A program made the translations under genes and the position numbers. The notes beneath the pieces are model-generated. The model was not told the origin of the DNA and ran no database searches. It was given only the letters and a program-made list of their open reading frames with translations. A stretch of 64,000 bases of DNA from Archilochus colubris. Its lineage: Eukaryota > Chordata > Aves > Apodiformes > Trochilidae. Positions 45,248 to 57,400 of this stretch are shown here, piece by piece (position 1 is the stretch's first letter; each line of letters starts with the position of its first letter). Location: NCBI GenBank assembly GCA_023079485.1, contig CM041090.1, positions 8,306,519-8,370,518 of the forward strand, written 5' to 3'.

Positions 45248-45732
45248 TGTCCTGGTTTGGACCAGGATAAAGGTGATTTTCTGTTTCTGTACTTTTGCTT
45301 TTAGCTAAGTCCCTTGTAAGTAGCTGCACTTGTGAAACTAACAGCAAGTTTCTCAGTGTCTGTTTCTAGGATTGATAACACTTGATGTTTATAGTTACTG
45401 CTTGAGACTGGTATGCAGAGTCAAGGACACTTATCAGCTCTGCATGAAAACATTTTACCGTCCAGGAGGATACAGAGGTCCCACCAGAGCCCTCCTTTAG
45501 GGAGGAACAGACAAAAACCAAAACCAAACAAACCACCCAAACCACCCAAAAAACACACCCACCAACCCCCCCCACCCCACCATATAGATATCACAAGAGA
45601 GGTATATAAGAACCTCCCCTCACATACATTTCTGCTATGCTTGAAGCAGCAGACCACGTCGTGCAGAAAAATCTTTTTCTTTTTTAATAAAATTCACTGT
45701 GTCCAAACTTTTTCAGTAGATTGCTTTTTACA
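45248..45732 (+). mobile_element. solo LTR candidate (endogenous retrovirus), 485 bp
   Basis: Begins TGTCCTGGTTTGGACCAGGA and ends in TTTTTACA, so it has TG...CA termini. Inside are an A/C-rich U3-like stretch, a TATA box TATATAAG at 45603, and a polyadenylation signal AATAAA at 45686 about 80 bp later, the usual U3-R-U5 spacing. No retroviral internal genes lie on either side, so it would be a recombined solo LTR. The flanks (TATAG left, CTAGC right) do not give a clean target duplication, so the right end is uncertain. The start resembles LTRs common in songbirds, from memory. Confidence 0.6.
45603..45610 (+). promoter_or_regulatory. TATA box of the LTR candidate
   Basis: TATATAAG, 83 bp before the AATAAA signal within the LTR candidate. 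It is antisense to gephyrin. Confidence 0.5.
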
Positions 45733-46757
45733 CTAGCAGTGTGTAAATGCATCACCAAGAAAATAGGTAGATTTTAACAACTGGTAAAGAAGAAGAGGTT
45801 CTAAAATGGGCATACAGAACAAGTTTGTCATTCTGAGTACTTAAAATGAGGACTGGACTCTGGGAACAGCTGCCCGGCAGCTCACTGCCACAGCAATGTA
45901 TTCACATTCAGAGAACAGCAACTACAAACACCATAGCTCCAAGATCACCTTCAGTAAACCAACCAGACAGCAGTATTTCTATGTATGAATATGGCCAATG
46001 AAAGAGAATAATTCAGAACAACACAGAAATCATATGCACTTAAGGTTAATGCCTCAACACTATGGCTCTGATTAAATTAGAAAGTCCTCATTTAGAGAAA
46101 GCTAGCAAGGAAAGAAAAAACCACAATAACTATTTCTGAGGAAAATATTAAGTTGTTTTAAGAATGAGACAAGCTCTTAATTTGGAAAATCCCACAAGTT
46201 CCAGCTAGTTTAGTAAACCATCTTTGTTATGCTTAAAAAAGATGAAAGAAAACTCTACTGTTAGAGACTTCCTCTTGCCTGGGAAGAGTGATGATGAGTT
46301 AATAGCAGCTTGTCATTAAGATACTGCAGGAAACAAAATCCCTAGGAGACAAAGGCATCTAAAAGAACTTAGTGCCTTTCTCTGTTTCTCTCATCACTGG
46401 AAGCACAAATTCTGAACAACAGAAATCAGTAAAACTTGAATGAATTGTAGAAGAGTTTGAAAGACACAGTAGTTTTAGGCCTTGCTGTTCATGGATTAAA
46501 TCCTCTTGCCACTGGATACAGAAGCACTATTTGGTTTGAAAGAAAGAACTGGTCAGCTTGGAGAAAGAACTGGCAATATCTAATAATTTTTCTCTCTTGA
46601 AGATGAAGCTACAGCCCAAAAATGCAGAGAAAAAAAAATAGTGCAATATGAGATTATATTCAGCTTTGAAATCTGCAAAATTGGTCACCTGAGTGATATA
46701 CATGATTGCAAAACTACATAATATAAAGCCTATTTCATAAAGTCTAACAGTCTACCT

Positions 46758-46793
46758 GCAAAAAAATAAAAAAAAATAAAAAAAAGAAAAGCT
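46758..46793 (+). repeat. A-rich (AAAAAAAAT)n tract
   Basis: Runs of A interrupted regularly by T, then G: low-complexity sequence. Confidence 0.6.
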
Positions 46794-47682
46794 AATTAAG
46801 GTGAACAAGTCTTTCCTGAAAGCAAACAGCAAGGGTGAAAAAGATTAGTTAGTGTTGCTATGATGTCTTCTGAGAACAGTAAAGGGCTATGCAAACAAAA
46901 GTCTAGGTGCAGTCTCAGATAAAATTTCTGAACCATAACATCTATCTGACTTCATCAAACTCTCAAGTGAACCGAAAGATACCACAGCAAATTCAAAATC
47001 TAAAACCTGTCTGCAGAAAAAGAGAAAAAGGCACTGGGGGGAACAATTTGGAACACTCATTGAAGGATGGATGACAGGGTCTACTTTAACTCATTACAGA
47101 AATTCAACAACTTGAAAGTCATGAATATTATCTTAAGGAACTGGTTTAACACTGTACTATAGCTTGTAAATGCCTTTCCTAGCCTGTACTCTAAAGAACA
47201 CTGTAAGAAAAGAGGACCTAGAGGATGCTGTGTTTAAATCATCTCAAATACAATCAAGAGAACAAAGGGAAAAAAAAAGGGTTACAAATGGTGATACATA
47301 GAGGTAATCATATAAAACCCAGAACTGTCTTGTGTTTACATTTACTTTGCGTATCTGTCCCCTTATTTTTTTCTAACAAAAGCTGTTTAACCACTAAGCA
47401 AAGGGGTAACAATAGAGAGATTGAAACTTACTCAATATGAATCTACCTCCAGCAAATTGTTACATGAGTTGTGGCAACAAAAGCCTTTATCACTGATGGC
47501 AATGCATGAAAAAAAGGCATTATGTATTCTTCACCATAATACTTAAGTAAATCATTCTTGTCTAAATAAATAACGTCTTTTTTTCAAACTGGATTCAGAA
47601 ACAACATACAAACTTAATAAAATCTGAATTGCAAGTCAATAGGAGTCACTGTCAAACACATTATTCATAAAATAATATTTGT

Positions 47683-48136
47683 CCAGAGAACGACCACAAA
47701 GATGATCAGAGGGCTGGAGCACCTCATCTGTGGGGACAGGCTGAGAGAGTTGGGGTTGTTCAGCCTGAAGAAGAGAAGGCTCCGGGCAGACCTCACAGAG
47801 GCATTTCCAGTACCTGAAGGGGCCTAAAGGAAAGCTGGGGAGGGACTTTTTGTAAGGGCCTATAGTGATAGGATGGAGGGTAATGGTTTCAAATTGAAAG
47901 AGGGTGGATTTAGGTTAGACATTAAGAATAAATTCTTCACTGTGAGAGTGGTAAGATACTGGAACAGGTTCCCTGGAGTAGCTGCAGCTGCCTCCTCTCT
48001 GGAAGTGTTCAGGGCCAGACTGGATGGGGCTGTGAGCAACCTGGTCTGGTGGGAGGTGTCCCTGCCCATGGCAGGGGGGTTGGAAACTACAGGATCTTAA
48101 GGTCCCTTACAACCTAAATAATTCTGTGATTCTATG
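47683..48136 (+). mobile_element. CR1 LINE, 3' end, plus strand
   Basis: Plus-strand, 5'-truncated CR1 from the VQRRATK-like region (GTCCAGAGAACGACCACAAA), through GTTGGGGTTGTTCAGCCTGA and GGTGGATTTAGGTTAGACAT, to the tail ATTCTGTGATTCTATGG. It is a clean copy with few indels. Confidence 0.93.
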
Positions 48137-50871
48137 GAAAAAAAGAAAAGGAAAACTTCAGCTGAAATTGGAAGCAGTGATTAAGTGGATTAGGGCAGCG
48201 GAACACCTCTTGGAACTCCAAAGAGTAACAAAATAATTATATACTTGTTCTTTTTCTTGAGAGCAAAAGATCTGTATCAGTTGGGAATTTGATTTTAAAA
48301 AAAACAAATAAATTAGTTGCTTAGATGCTACAACTTAGATGCTGACTATCACAAGAAAATACGCCTTTAGAAAACAGAGTAGAATAAAGAAAGCTGTAAA
48401 AATTTTAATGGACTTCAAATGCTGCATTAAAGTAAGGAGAACGTATATGAAAATCATGTTCCTGACAAATTGTAGGGTTTAGACACAGCAGTAGTTCAGA
48501 AAATGACTATCAGAAATGTAACAAGTCTTTTTCATCAGAGATAATAATAAAGGATAATAGGGAAGTCTCACAAGATGAAATAAAATCAAGATACAATTAT
48601 GCTGATAACAGGAAATTTAGTTATCCTGGAAAGTGAAAGTCTGTAAGCTGTAAAGACTTTCAACTCTTCAGTGAGTGTTCCAGCTGCTAATTTTTTTGTT
48701 AAAAGTGCACAGGATAGACTAAGGAATATCTTAGCAAAACAATAGACAAAAACCCTAAAAAAAAACCCCAACAAACCCCCCCCAAAACAACCAACAACCC
48801 CCCTTCAAATAACATTGCATATCATTATTACAGGCATTTGATAGATATGATGGTATTTATTCTCAGGGCTCTGTGTGCAAATTGTTTCTAGAACCAAATT
48901 TTTGTCTCATTTAAAGACAAAATGGATAATGTATTATTTCAACACTGCATAGATCTGTTTATTAACTAATTAAAATGTTTGTACTTGTAACTTGATCACT
49001 GCAGGTGGAAAACTGATTTACCTTGATATTTTACAGTGAAGCTGCCCGAGACAGCACTGAATCAGTTTTCTGATAGGTGTTTTTCAAGTATGAAAATGAC
49101 ATATATTTAAGAAAAATATTGTTTATTTCTCTCCAGTTTTTGATGTCTTTCTGCATTTTTTATAGTTTGAAGTTTATATAACCTGAATATCATTTGAAAA
49201 ACAGCCATTTTCCTGAGGTACACTAATTTTTTCAAAACTGTGTTAAAATTAAGTCAAATGACACACCAAAAATGACTCATGTTTTTTGGGATAAGAAGTG
49301 AGTTCCAGCAGCGTCCTGTGGCCCTGCAGTGATTGAGTGAATATTCCTCCTCCCTCCTAGCATCCAGTGTCACTTCTCAAACAACAGTCTAGGGAAGCAG
49401 TAAAGTAACACTGGGAATTAAAGCTTGGAGAAGGAGAATTGCCACTGAGATCTCTTCTTGTCACCAGAGCCCTCAACAGCGTGAAGCTGGTGGGAAGTGA
49501 GAGACTGTCAAGCCTACTGTCTCTAAGAGCTTGCAAAGTTGTAAAAGAAAATACATGCCTGGAGAAGCAAGGCAGGGTTGGAAAAACTGAGAAGAGAGAG
49601 GACAGGAGAGCCTAGGAGACCATAAGAGAATAAGGGACATTTGTGTCCTCTGCTTCCTCAGAGCAGTACCAGATTTCAACAGAATAATGTCAAAATGAGG
49701 AGCAGGCTCCCATTAGATCTTATTTGAAGCATTCTCTGCCCTTCTGGGAGCCATCCTGCACAGGGGCAGGCTGGGGTCCAGGGCTGGGAAGCAAGCTGCT
49801 TTCTCACAGTGTCCCTCTCTGATTCCACAGTTTGTCTTACACAGTGAAAAATGCTGCTGACTCAAGTGATGCTGCCCTGCCTCACTGCTAAGACATGATC
49901 TTGCATATTCAGGGTATCTCTGAAGGCAGAAAAATTAGTAATATTAAATCTGGAGAGATTAAAAGCTAAAGTTAAAATTATATTACAATTATTTTAAGCG
50001 TAGGAAGACTTTAGTATGAAATTATGACAGAACATTCTCTCGGGTTCCTAGTTGGTACTGGATTCAAAGCTGTAATTAAAACTAAATCCACTGATAATAA
50101 GCCAGAAACTGTGGCAGAGCTAGGAAAAGATAGGTCAAGTGAGTTGAATTACAGAAAAGAGGCAGGAAATCCTACTTTTTACTCTGAGCGATGACAATGA
50201 TTTATTCCCTTACTATAGATCTTACAGATGTAGGCAAGTCCTTGTTCCTAATCTGTGAGAGAGTGACAAAAGGTTTCTGTGAACTGGCAAGTGACCATTC
50301 TCCATGTATAGAAAGAGTAGAAAGCAGCAACTACAACACACTGTGGTTTGGTAATACTGTAGTGATCCAATGGCTTTTTTAGATTAGCTGCAACCTTGTG
50401 TTTTATATTAAGAGATCTGTAAAATTTCTTATTTACCTCCTTTGATCCACTGTGTTTACTGAATATAGCTTTACATTTGAACCTTAATCTTTCTGAGCTT
50501 CAGCAACAGATTGTTTTTTCCCCCTGTTATTACCTACCTTCCATGGATTCTGAGAATTACTGGAGGTAATGTTAGTGATGTCTTTTAGCACTTAATTACT
50601 ACCAAATTTTATACTGGAGATAGTATTACTGAACAGTAATACACCTATTGAGTGAGGTGATGGAAACAAAGACTAAATATGATTCAGCTTTGTTTTGTTT
50701 TGTTTTTAATTTATTTTGTAAGGAGGGAAAGGGCTTTGAGCAGTTCTGGATGCTGATACTGAGCTCAGTTTTTGAATCAGATCATGAAAGAGCCAGACAA
50801 TTCCCCCCCCTCCCCATTCGTTACAATTCTTTTTAATTTTTTCAGACTGTTGCATATTTAGAAATAAAATC

Positions 50872-51480
50872 TAGGCAGGTGGGCAGGACAGCATGATAGA
50901 AATGCCTGGCAGAAAAGCAAGTGGACAGGACAGCAAAAGAGCAAGTATCAGTGAGTAAGCAGACTCAGAGAGCAGCAAGGGGACACTATAATCAAGAAGC
51001 AGGTGAAAAGGCAGAAGGAAAATGCCAGACATTCAGCAAGTAGATAAAGCAATACCAAACAGTCAGCAAGTGTGCCAAGCAGAGGCAGAGCAGCTCAGCA
51101 AAGTCAGCAAATGCACTCAGCAGGAAGGTGATGCCAGGCACTGGGAGTGGAAGCCAGGGCAGGGCAGTGCCAATGTGCAATCAGCTGGAAAGGACAAGGA
51201 GGCAAGACGTGCCATTCAACAGATGGAGAGGGCAGTAGGTAGGCAGTGCAAGCAATTAGCTGGTCAAGAGGTAATGCCAGACAGTCAGGCAAAGGACCAA
51301 GATTTCAGGAAAGCAATGCCACGCAGCCAGCAGGCAGAGAGGATAAAAGAAAGTAGGGAACACCAGGCAGTCCCCAGACAGGCAAGGCTGCAAAAGACCA
51401 AAGCCTGTGAATAATCAGATGGGAATGTCAGCAAGGACAAAACATGACCCTGCCAACTGACTGACAGGGCAGCAAGGTGG
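50872..51480 (+). repeat. degenerate minisatellite, about 30-bp unit
   Basis: Decayed tandem repeat about 0.6 kb long. The recurring core is AATGCCAGRCAGTCAGCAAG and variants: AATGCCTGGCAGAAAAGCAAG at the left, AATGCCAGACATTCAGCAAG and AATACCAAACAGTCAGCAAG near 51021-51070, GTAATGCCAGACAGTCAGG near 51270, CAATGCCACGCAGCCAGC near 51315. It is G+C-richer and T-poor compared with its flanks. T-poverty leaves a 130-codon frame open at 51022-51414, but its protein is only a translation of the repeat. Confidence 0.75.
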
Positions 51481-54400
51481 CAGTGCTTTTTCAGTAACTT
51501 AGGGTACCGTGAATGAAACAATCCCAAGAAGCTAGATGCTCACCCTCTGGTAATATCATTAGATCAGAGTGAACCATGAAAATCCACAGGAGAATAGCAC
51601 ACAAATGGAAACAGCAGATGAGTCTGACCCTAGCACTCGGGGAGGCCATGGGACCTTCCTATAAAACAAAAATATGAGAATCCACAAGAAAATCAAACAA
51701 ATGGGGAAAATATGTCTAGAAACTGCTTCTGATGATGATTAAAAAAAGCAAAAAATACTAGCAAAGAATTAGTTTGGAAATGATTGGGTGGGATTGAAGA
51801 TGTTGCTTACCCCTCTCTGGAGCCCACATAATGGGAATGTTGGGAATTTCTGCAGCAGAAAAACAGAAGAGAAAAGGGATTTCTGACTCCCAGTTCAAGG
51901 AAAGCATGTCAGTTTAGGACTGGGTAGCCTCTTTGGGCAAAAAATAAGAATTCAACTGAATCTTTGCCCATCCCCAGATACATGCCTTTATTGAGGTTTG
52001 CAAAAAGTTTAAGAAGCCCACATCAATTTCATCTCATGACATCCCACCCTTATTCCCCCAAACCACACTTACCTCTAGCACAGGGTGTATAAAAGGGGAA
52101 AGGGGATGGTCTTGTGAGCTCATTCCCATATCCACTGCAAAATAGCTTGTGAAGATGAACAGCAGTACCCATTAGCCAGTGCTGGCCATTTGTGAGAGAA
52201 ACTGAAGAAGTCATTTCCTGTTACTCATCACTACTGTAGGATGGTGTTTGAATCTGGCTTAGATACACCTACACTCTAATGAAAAGAATCAGTCTTACAA
52301 GTCTTGTGGGGTAACCCTCTTCTACCAGCAAGAGTTGCAGAAGTCTGAAACTTTTATCAGCACCTTTTTATTTTACCATGAATTTTCTCTTTAACTTAGA
52401 CACTGTTATTTAACATGCCTGCTTTTTAAACAAATTAAACCATTTTTCAGAAATCTTAGCTTCTGCTCTCTTTGGAAACATGTAACGAATGCTGGAATGC
52501 AAGTACTGACAAAATCCCAGCAGTAATAAAATTAAGTAATTTAACTAATCTGTCATAACAGTCGTAAGTCTTCTTATTCAGTATCTTCCTAGCAACTAAA
52601 CAGCAACCAAGTATGACTCAAACTTCACTATTTCTGTCCAATAAGAGGTCCATAGTGTGTGTATGTTACGCTCTTATGGTAACACTGAAAACCTACATCT
52701 CGCTTTGATAAGGCAATAAGATGCAAAAAAGAAGCCAACTCTTCTCTCTCCTGCAATCCTGCAATTTCTGCAAAGAACCTTTGACATAATGAAGGAAATA
52801 CTATCTCTGCTGAGCACTGCTGAATTAGTAGGATTTGGAAAGGTCAGAGACAGATTCCACATGAATTTCTTGTGCACTCATATGCAACAAAGCTCTTAAG
52901 GAATACAGTAGTAATAGGCCAAGCTCACTGAACAGGATTTATCCTGATCCTCCAGGTATCAGCCACTCATTCTCCTTCTAGTTGTGCAAAACACAGGAGT
53001 AACAGAGGCTAATGGAACTTCAAATTTAGAAACTGGTCACAGAACAGGAATTTCTTCTACATCCAAGCTGTCCTGTATCAAACACTCCTATCTGGGCTTA
53101 AAACAGAATGACGGGAAATTTAGGCAGACATTTCCAATGTATGATCTGTGATGGCAGAAACCAACCAGGAAAAGCCTACACTGACTGAACCAGAGCTTGT
53201 ATTTGCTGTGATTTTGTGGCCAGCAGCTGCTAGAGTTACCTGCACTACATCAAGACCAAAATTGCCAGCACTTCCTCTCCAAAGGGAGATCTTTCAAAGA
53301 CTCAGTGAAAATGAACTATGAGAAATCCATCTCATCACACCATAAGAAAATGTTTATTTGTGAAAGATGGACTTTTAAAATTTAATGAAATTTTTAGAAA
53401 AAAAATATAATCAACGGTAGATTGTGCACCTCAGTATTAATTTAGGTATTCTCATTACAAAATAATTGGGAAAAAGAATTGATGCATGAAGCAGAAAAAA
53501 AGCTTAAATATCCATAAATGACCTAAATTAAGGTTAAAACGCAATTATTTTCTTGCCTATAACAGGCAGCACTTTCACACATAAGTGTGACAATAGTAAT
53601 TTTAGTTTTCTATTCATGTACTTATACTGAGTTAATATTTTGCAAAAGCTTCACTGCCTCATGTGGCAGCAATTAGCAGAAACAGACAAATGACCAGTTA
53701 TAATCCTAAGAACAACTGCTGAAGCCAGTTAGTTTCTAAGAGTCATTTAGCTTCTTTCCACTTCGTGGTTGGAAGAGCTCCTACACAGCAGGAAAGGAAC
53801 AAATGAAAAAATTCTCTACTCTTTAATACGTATTAGTTTTAATGATAAACTATTCTATTGGTGAGTCATTTTGCTATTCTGGTTTGCTTATGTCAAAAAG
53901 ACTAAACTAAATCAATCAATTTTTTATATATCTTGAATCCAAACTAGTATTTATCCTCTAGTTACAACTTAAAGTTAACTTTGTGAAGCTATCTTCACAA
54001 AGAAATCTTCCTTCTATGCAGTTTCTATGCATTTTTTCTAATTTTCTCCATATTATGCTTTTATTAAACTTTGTAATAGACCATGAACAGAAAAAAAATT
54101 ACACATTATGGGCACAAATTGCATGACTACAGGCCTGACAATATTTTTAAGATTATTTTGCCTTAGCCTGACATTTAATTTTGTTCAGTTCCCTATCATC
54201 TGTTGTTAAGAGATGTTTAAATGGAAACTATTTTTAGAAACGCCTAAAAGGAAAAAAATTCCAAAAGCTCCAAATTGAAACTTCCTAATGCAGAAATTCT
54301 ATGGCAGGCATATTTTTCTCCCACAGTTACAGAAAACAGACTGGAAGATTATTGAGGTTATGCTGCTAATGGGAGCCAAGCCATTTAACTTAAATAAACA

Positions 54401-57400
54401 GAGGTGTCTATATGAGCTGTGGTCCCTACAGCAAAAATACAGATAAAAGTAATCAGTAATGCCAGGAGGAGGAGAACCCTTCTCTGTACCCCAATAAAAA
54501 GTAAACTATAATAATATTGTTCTTTTGGGTGTATTTTCCAAAGTATTTGGGATCACTGGGATATGAATCATTTGTTTACCCACAGGGTATGCTGAATCTT
54601 ATTCCAGCTTCCATTCTGAAATTACCTTGTACAAGAAGAACTTATTTGCAAAATTTAATATAAAAAAGCAAGATTTCCTGGCTCATTGTTGTGGCTTTGC
54701 TTCTCATTCTATGATATATTCAAATCCCTGACTGATGTTTTACTACTGCTTTCTTCTTTTCAACAGAGCTTGAGAATATTTTGTTCATGTTTGAAAGACA
54801 GAAAACCAAACTTCTACTTGCTATTTGAGAAAACAGCAACTTGATAAAATAAAGCAAATAAAAGTTGATCCTCAAATGGGCAAAAATTCTCAACTGCTTA
54901 AAAGGAATTATGTTAGTATTACCTTTGGGATATGATTGTCAGATGACTTTACACAGAATGTTAACACATTAGTTAAAATAATTCAGAAGATGTTTGCTCC
55001 AGCATCAGCCAATTTTATCAGAGATTTGAATTTTCAGGAAAGAAAGAGAAAAGGAAGATGCAGGAAACAAAATTGCTTATTCATTAATTTCAGGATCCCT
55101 TTGATAGTTTTGTTTTCTCATTTAACACACACATAACATAGGGCTAGAATTTAGTTTAGCCTTCTACAAATGGTAACATAAACATCATCTATGACTTCAG
55201 TAATCCATAGATAAAACTCATAACTTTAGTTTTTTAAGACGTATCTCCCACAATCAATTGCTTTCGATTTGATAAGACTAAAATAGAAAATACAGGTCTT
55301 TAGGGAATTAGTTAGTGTGATTAATCACTCGTTGTTTAACAGACAAACCAACCCAAACATATGAAAAACTTCCATTATGATGATTTTCTTATTAGACTTT
55401 TCTGGCTTGAGCTCCCTGTCATGAATTACTGTTACAATTCTCTTTATTAGAAAGCCATTAATTAATTAGTATCTTACACTATTATTTCCCGAAGAAAATA
55501 CCATATTTTATTAGCAGTAATACAGCACCTACCATACATTATTTCCCAAAGAAAGTACAGGTGAAAATGAAGTTATTTCCCAGAATTCTTTATGAGAAAC
55601 TAACCAGAGTTGTGTATCTCTTTCAGGAAGCACCTCTCCTAGTCATCTGTTTTTTTGAACTTCTTCTGTAAGTCTGACATCTGAAACTTTTTGAAAAGGG
55701 AATTCCAGAAAAATACTAAGTTTCTCCATTTTAGACACATGAATCACACACAAAGAGATAAAAGTACCCTCTCTATTCCTATTGCTTTTTTCCCCACCAT
55801 CTCATACTTGCCTATGTCAGCAAATCTAGACAGAAATAAGTCGAGAGACACACATTCAGTCCAGTATCTCTGCTGGATACACAGACAAGTAGACACATTC
55901 AAAACTGCTATTTATGTAGCAGAATATCAGTAATTTACCAAGCCCTCTTTATTTAGAAAAACTATCATCTTCCAAGAATGCTCTCTCTGCATATATTTCT
56001 TCCTTTCTTTGTTTTTCACCCGGTTGGGGGTTTACAGTGGGGTGAGGGGCTTCTTTTCTTTTTTTGTATAACCTCTGATGTTTGAATAAATCCCATTTTG
56101 AACTGAAATGGGACCTGGCTTCCTTCCCTCTCACATTTCTCTCTATTGCTGTCCTGGCAGCTCTCAGATGTTTCTATGCAGTGACTGCAGCTGATGACAG
56201 CACAACCAGACTCCTCAGTGTTTCTGGCGTGTTACCAACTTTTCCTGAGAATCTCAAAGAAAAGAGGAGAAAGAGCACTTTTTAGAACCTCCTAAGTCAG
56301 CTAAATCAGTTTAGAATTTCCCAAGACACAGGTACTTCTGTGACCTAATGGTGTGTACTATGTAGTGCATATAACCTGGATATTGCTGTTTGCAAAGACA
56401 CTGGAATAGCTGTTTAGCAAAGTGTTCTGCAACTAAATAGATCAATTCTGCTATAATAACATGCCTTCCAGATACAAGATTTAAAGTCTAATCATAGAAT
56501 TTTCATTAAATGAATAAGGCAGAAAACATCTTTGGATTTTTATAGCACTGAACACAGTATTAAAGCCAACACATTTCATTGAAAATTTAAACTGAACTGG
56601 ATAAAGACCTAATCACATAAGCTAGGAACTGCCCAGAGGACAAGGAAAAGGGGAATGGTGCCTCACAGAGTTGCTGGTAAACTTCCAACAGAGTAGCACA
56701 GAATTTGGAAGGAATCTGTCACAGAGCAGTGTATTCTGCATAAGCACTTTTGTTGCCTCGATGGCACTTGGCAAGGTTTCGTAATTCAGACCCTTAAGGA
56801 GCAAGCTGAGTTGGAAATATAATCTTATAAGAAATATGAAGAACCATAAGTCTCAAAAGGATCTGACATCACACTTTGACAGCACACTTGCTTTCACAAC
56901 AGCTCAACAGAGAAATCAAACTTAACTGGGAGTGAGACCTCCATTAAGAGATATGGGAAATGGTCTTAAGATAGACTACAAAAATAAATGCTGGAAAAGG
57001 TTATTAAATTGGAGGGTACCTTGCATATTAAAGGATGAAAACCTGAAACAACAGCCTAAATAACTAGAGATTGTATGATTACTTAGTATTCCTACCACAA
57101 AATGATTAATGTCCCAAATGAGACGAAGACTTCATTCCTCCTCACTATGGAGCCATCCTGAACTGACACTAAGAAGAGATGAATACTGCTGAAGAACAGA
57201 AGTTATTCCCATATCCACAATGAACAATACTAGAAATCCAGCTTGTCTGAAAAGGCATTGTTTAAACCAGAGTGAACATAAAACTTTACATATTACTTAT
57301 AGTTTAAAAATACTGCCTATTAAATGGAAATTGATATTTTAAATGTCTCATTTTATTTAGGTCAACCTTGGGGGGGAGCACATGGTGCTGTAAGAATATG

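Noticed and set aside
45413..45736. A Pro/Lys-rich frame (KPNKPPKPPKKHTH...) of 107 codons.
   Set aside because: It is a translation of the A/C-rich U3-like part of the LTR candidate.
51022..51414. A 130-codon open frame on the plus strand (MPDIQQVDKA...).
   Set aside because: It lies wholly in the degenerate minisatellite, is rich in Gln, Lys and Ala as the repeat dictates, and has no recognisable domain. The lack of stops follows from T-poor sequence.
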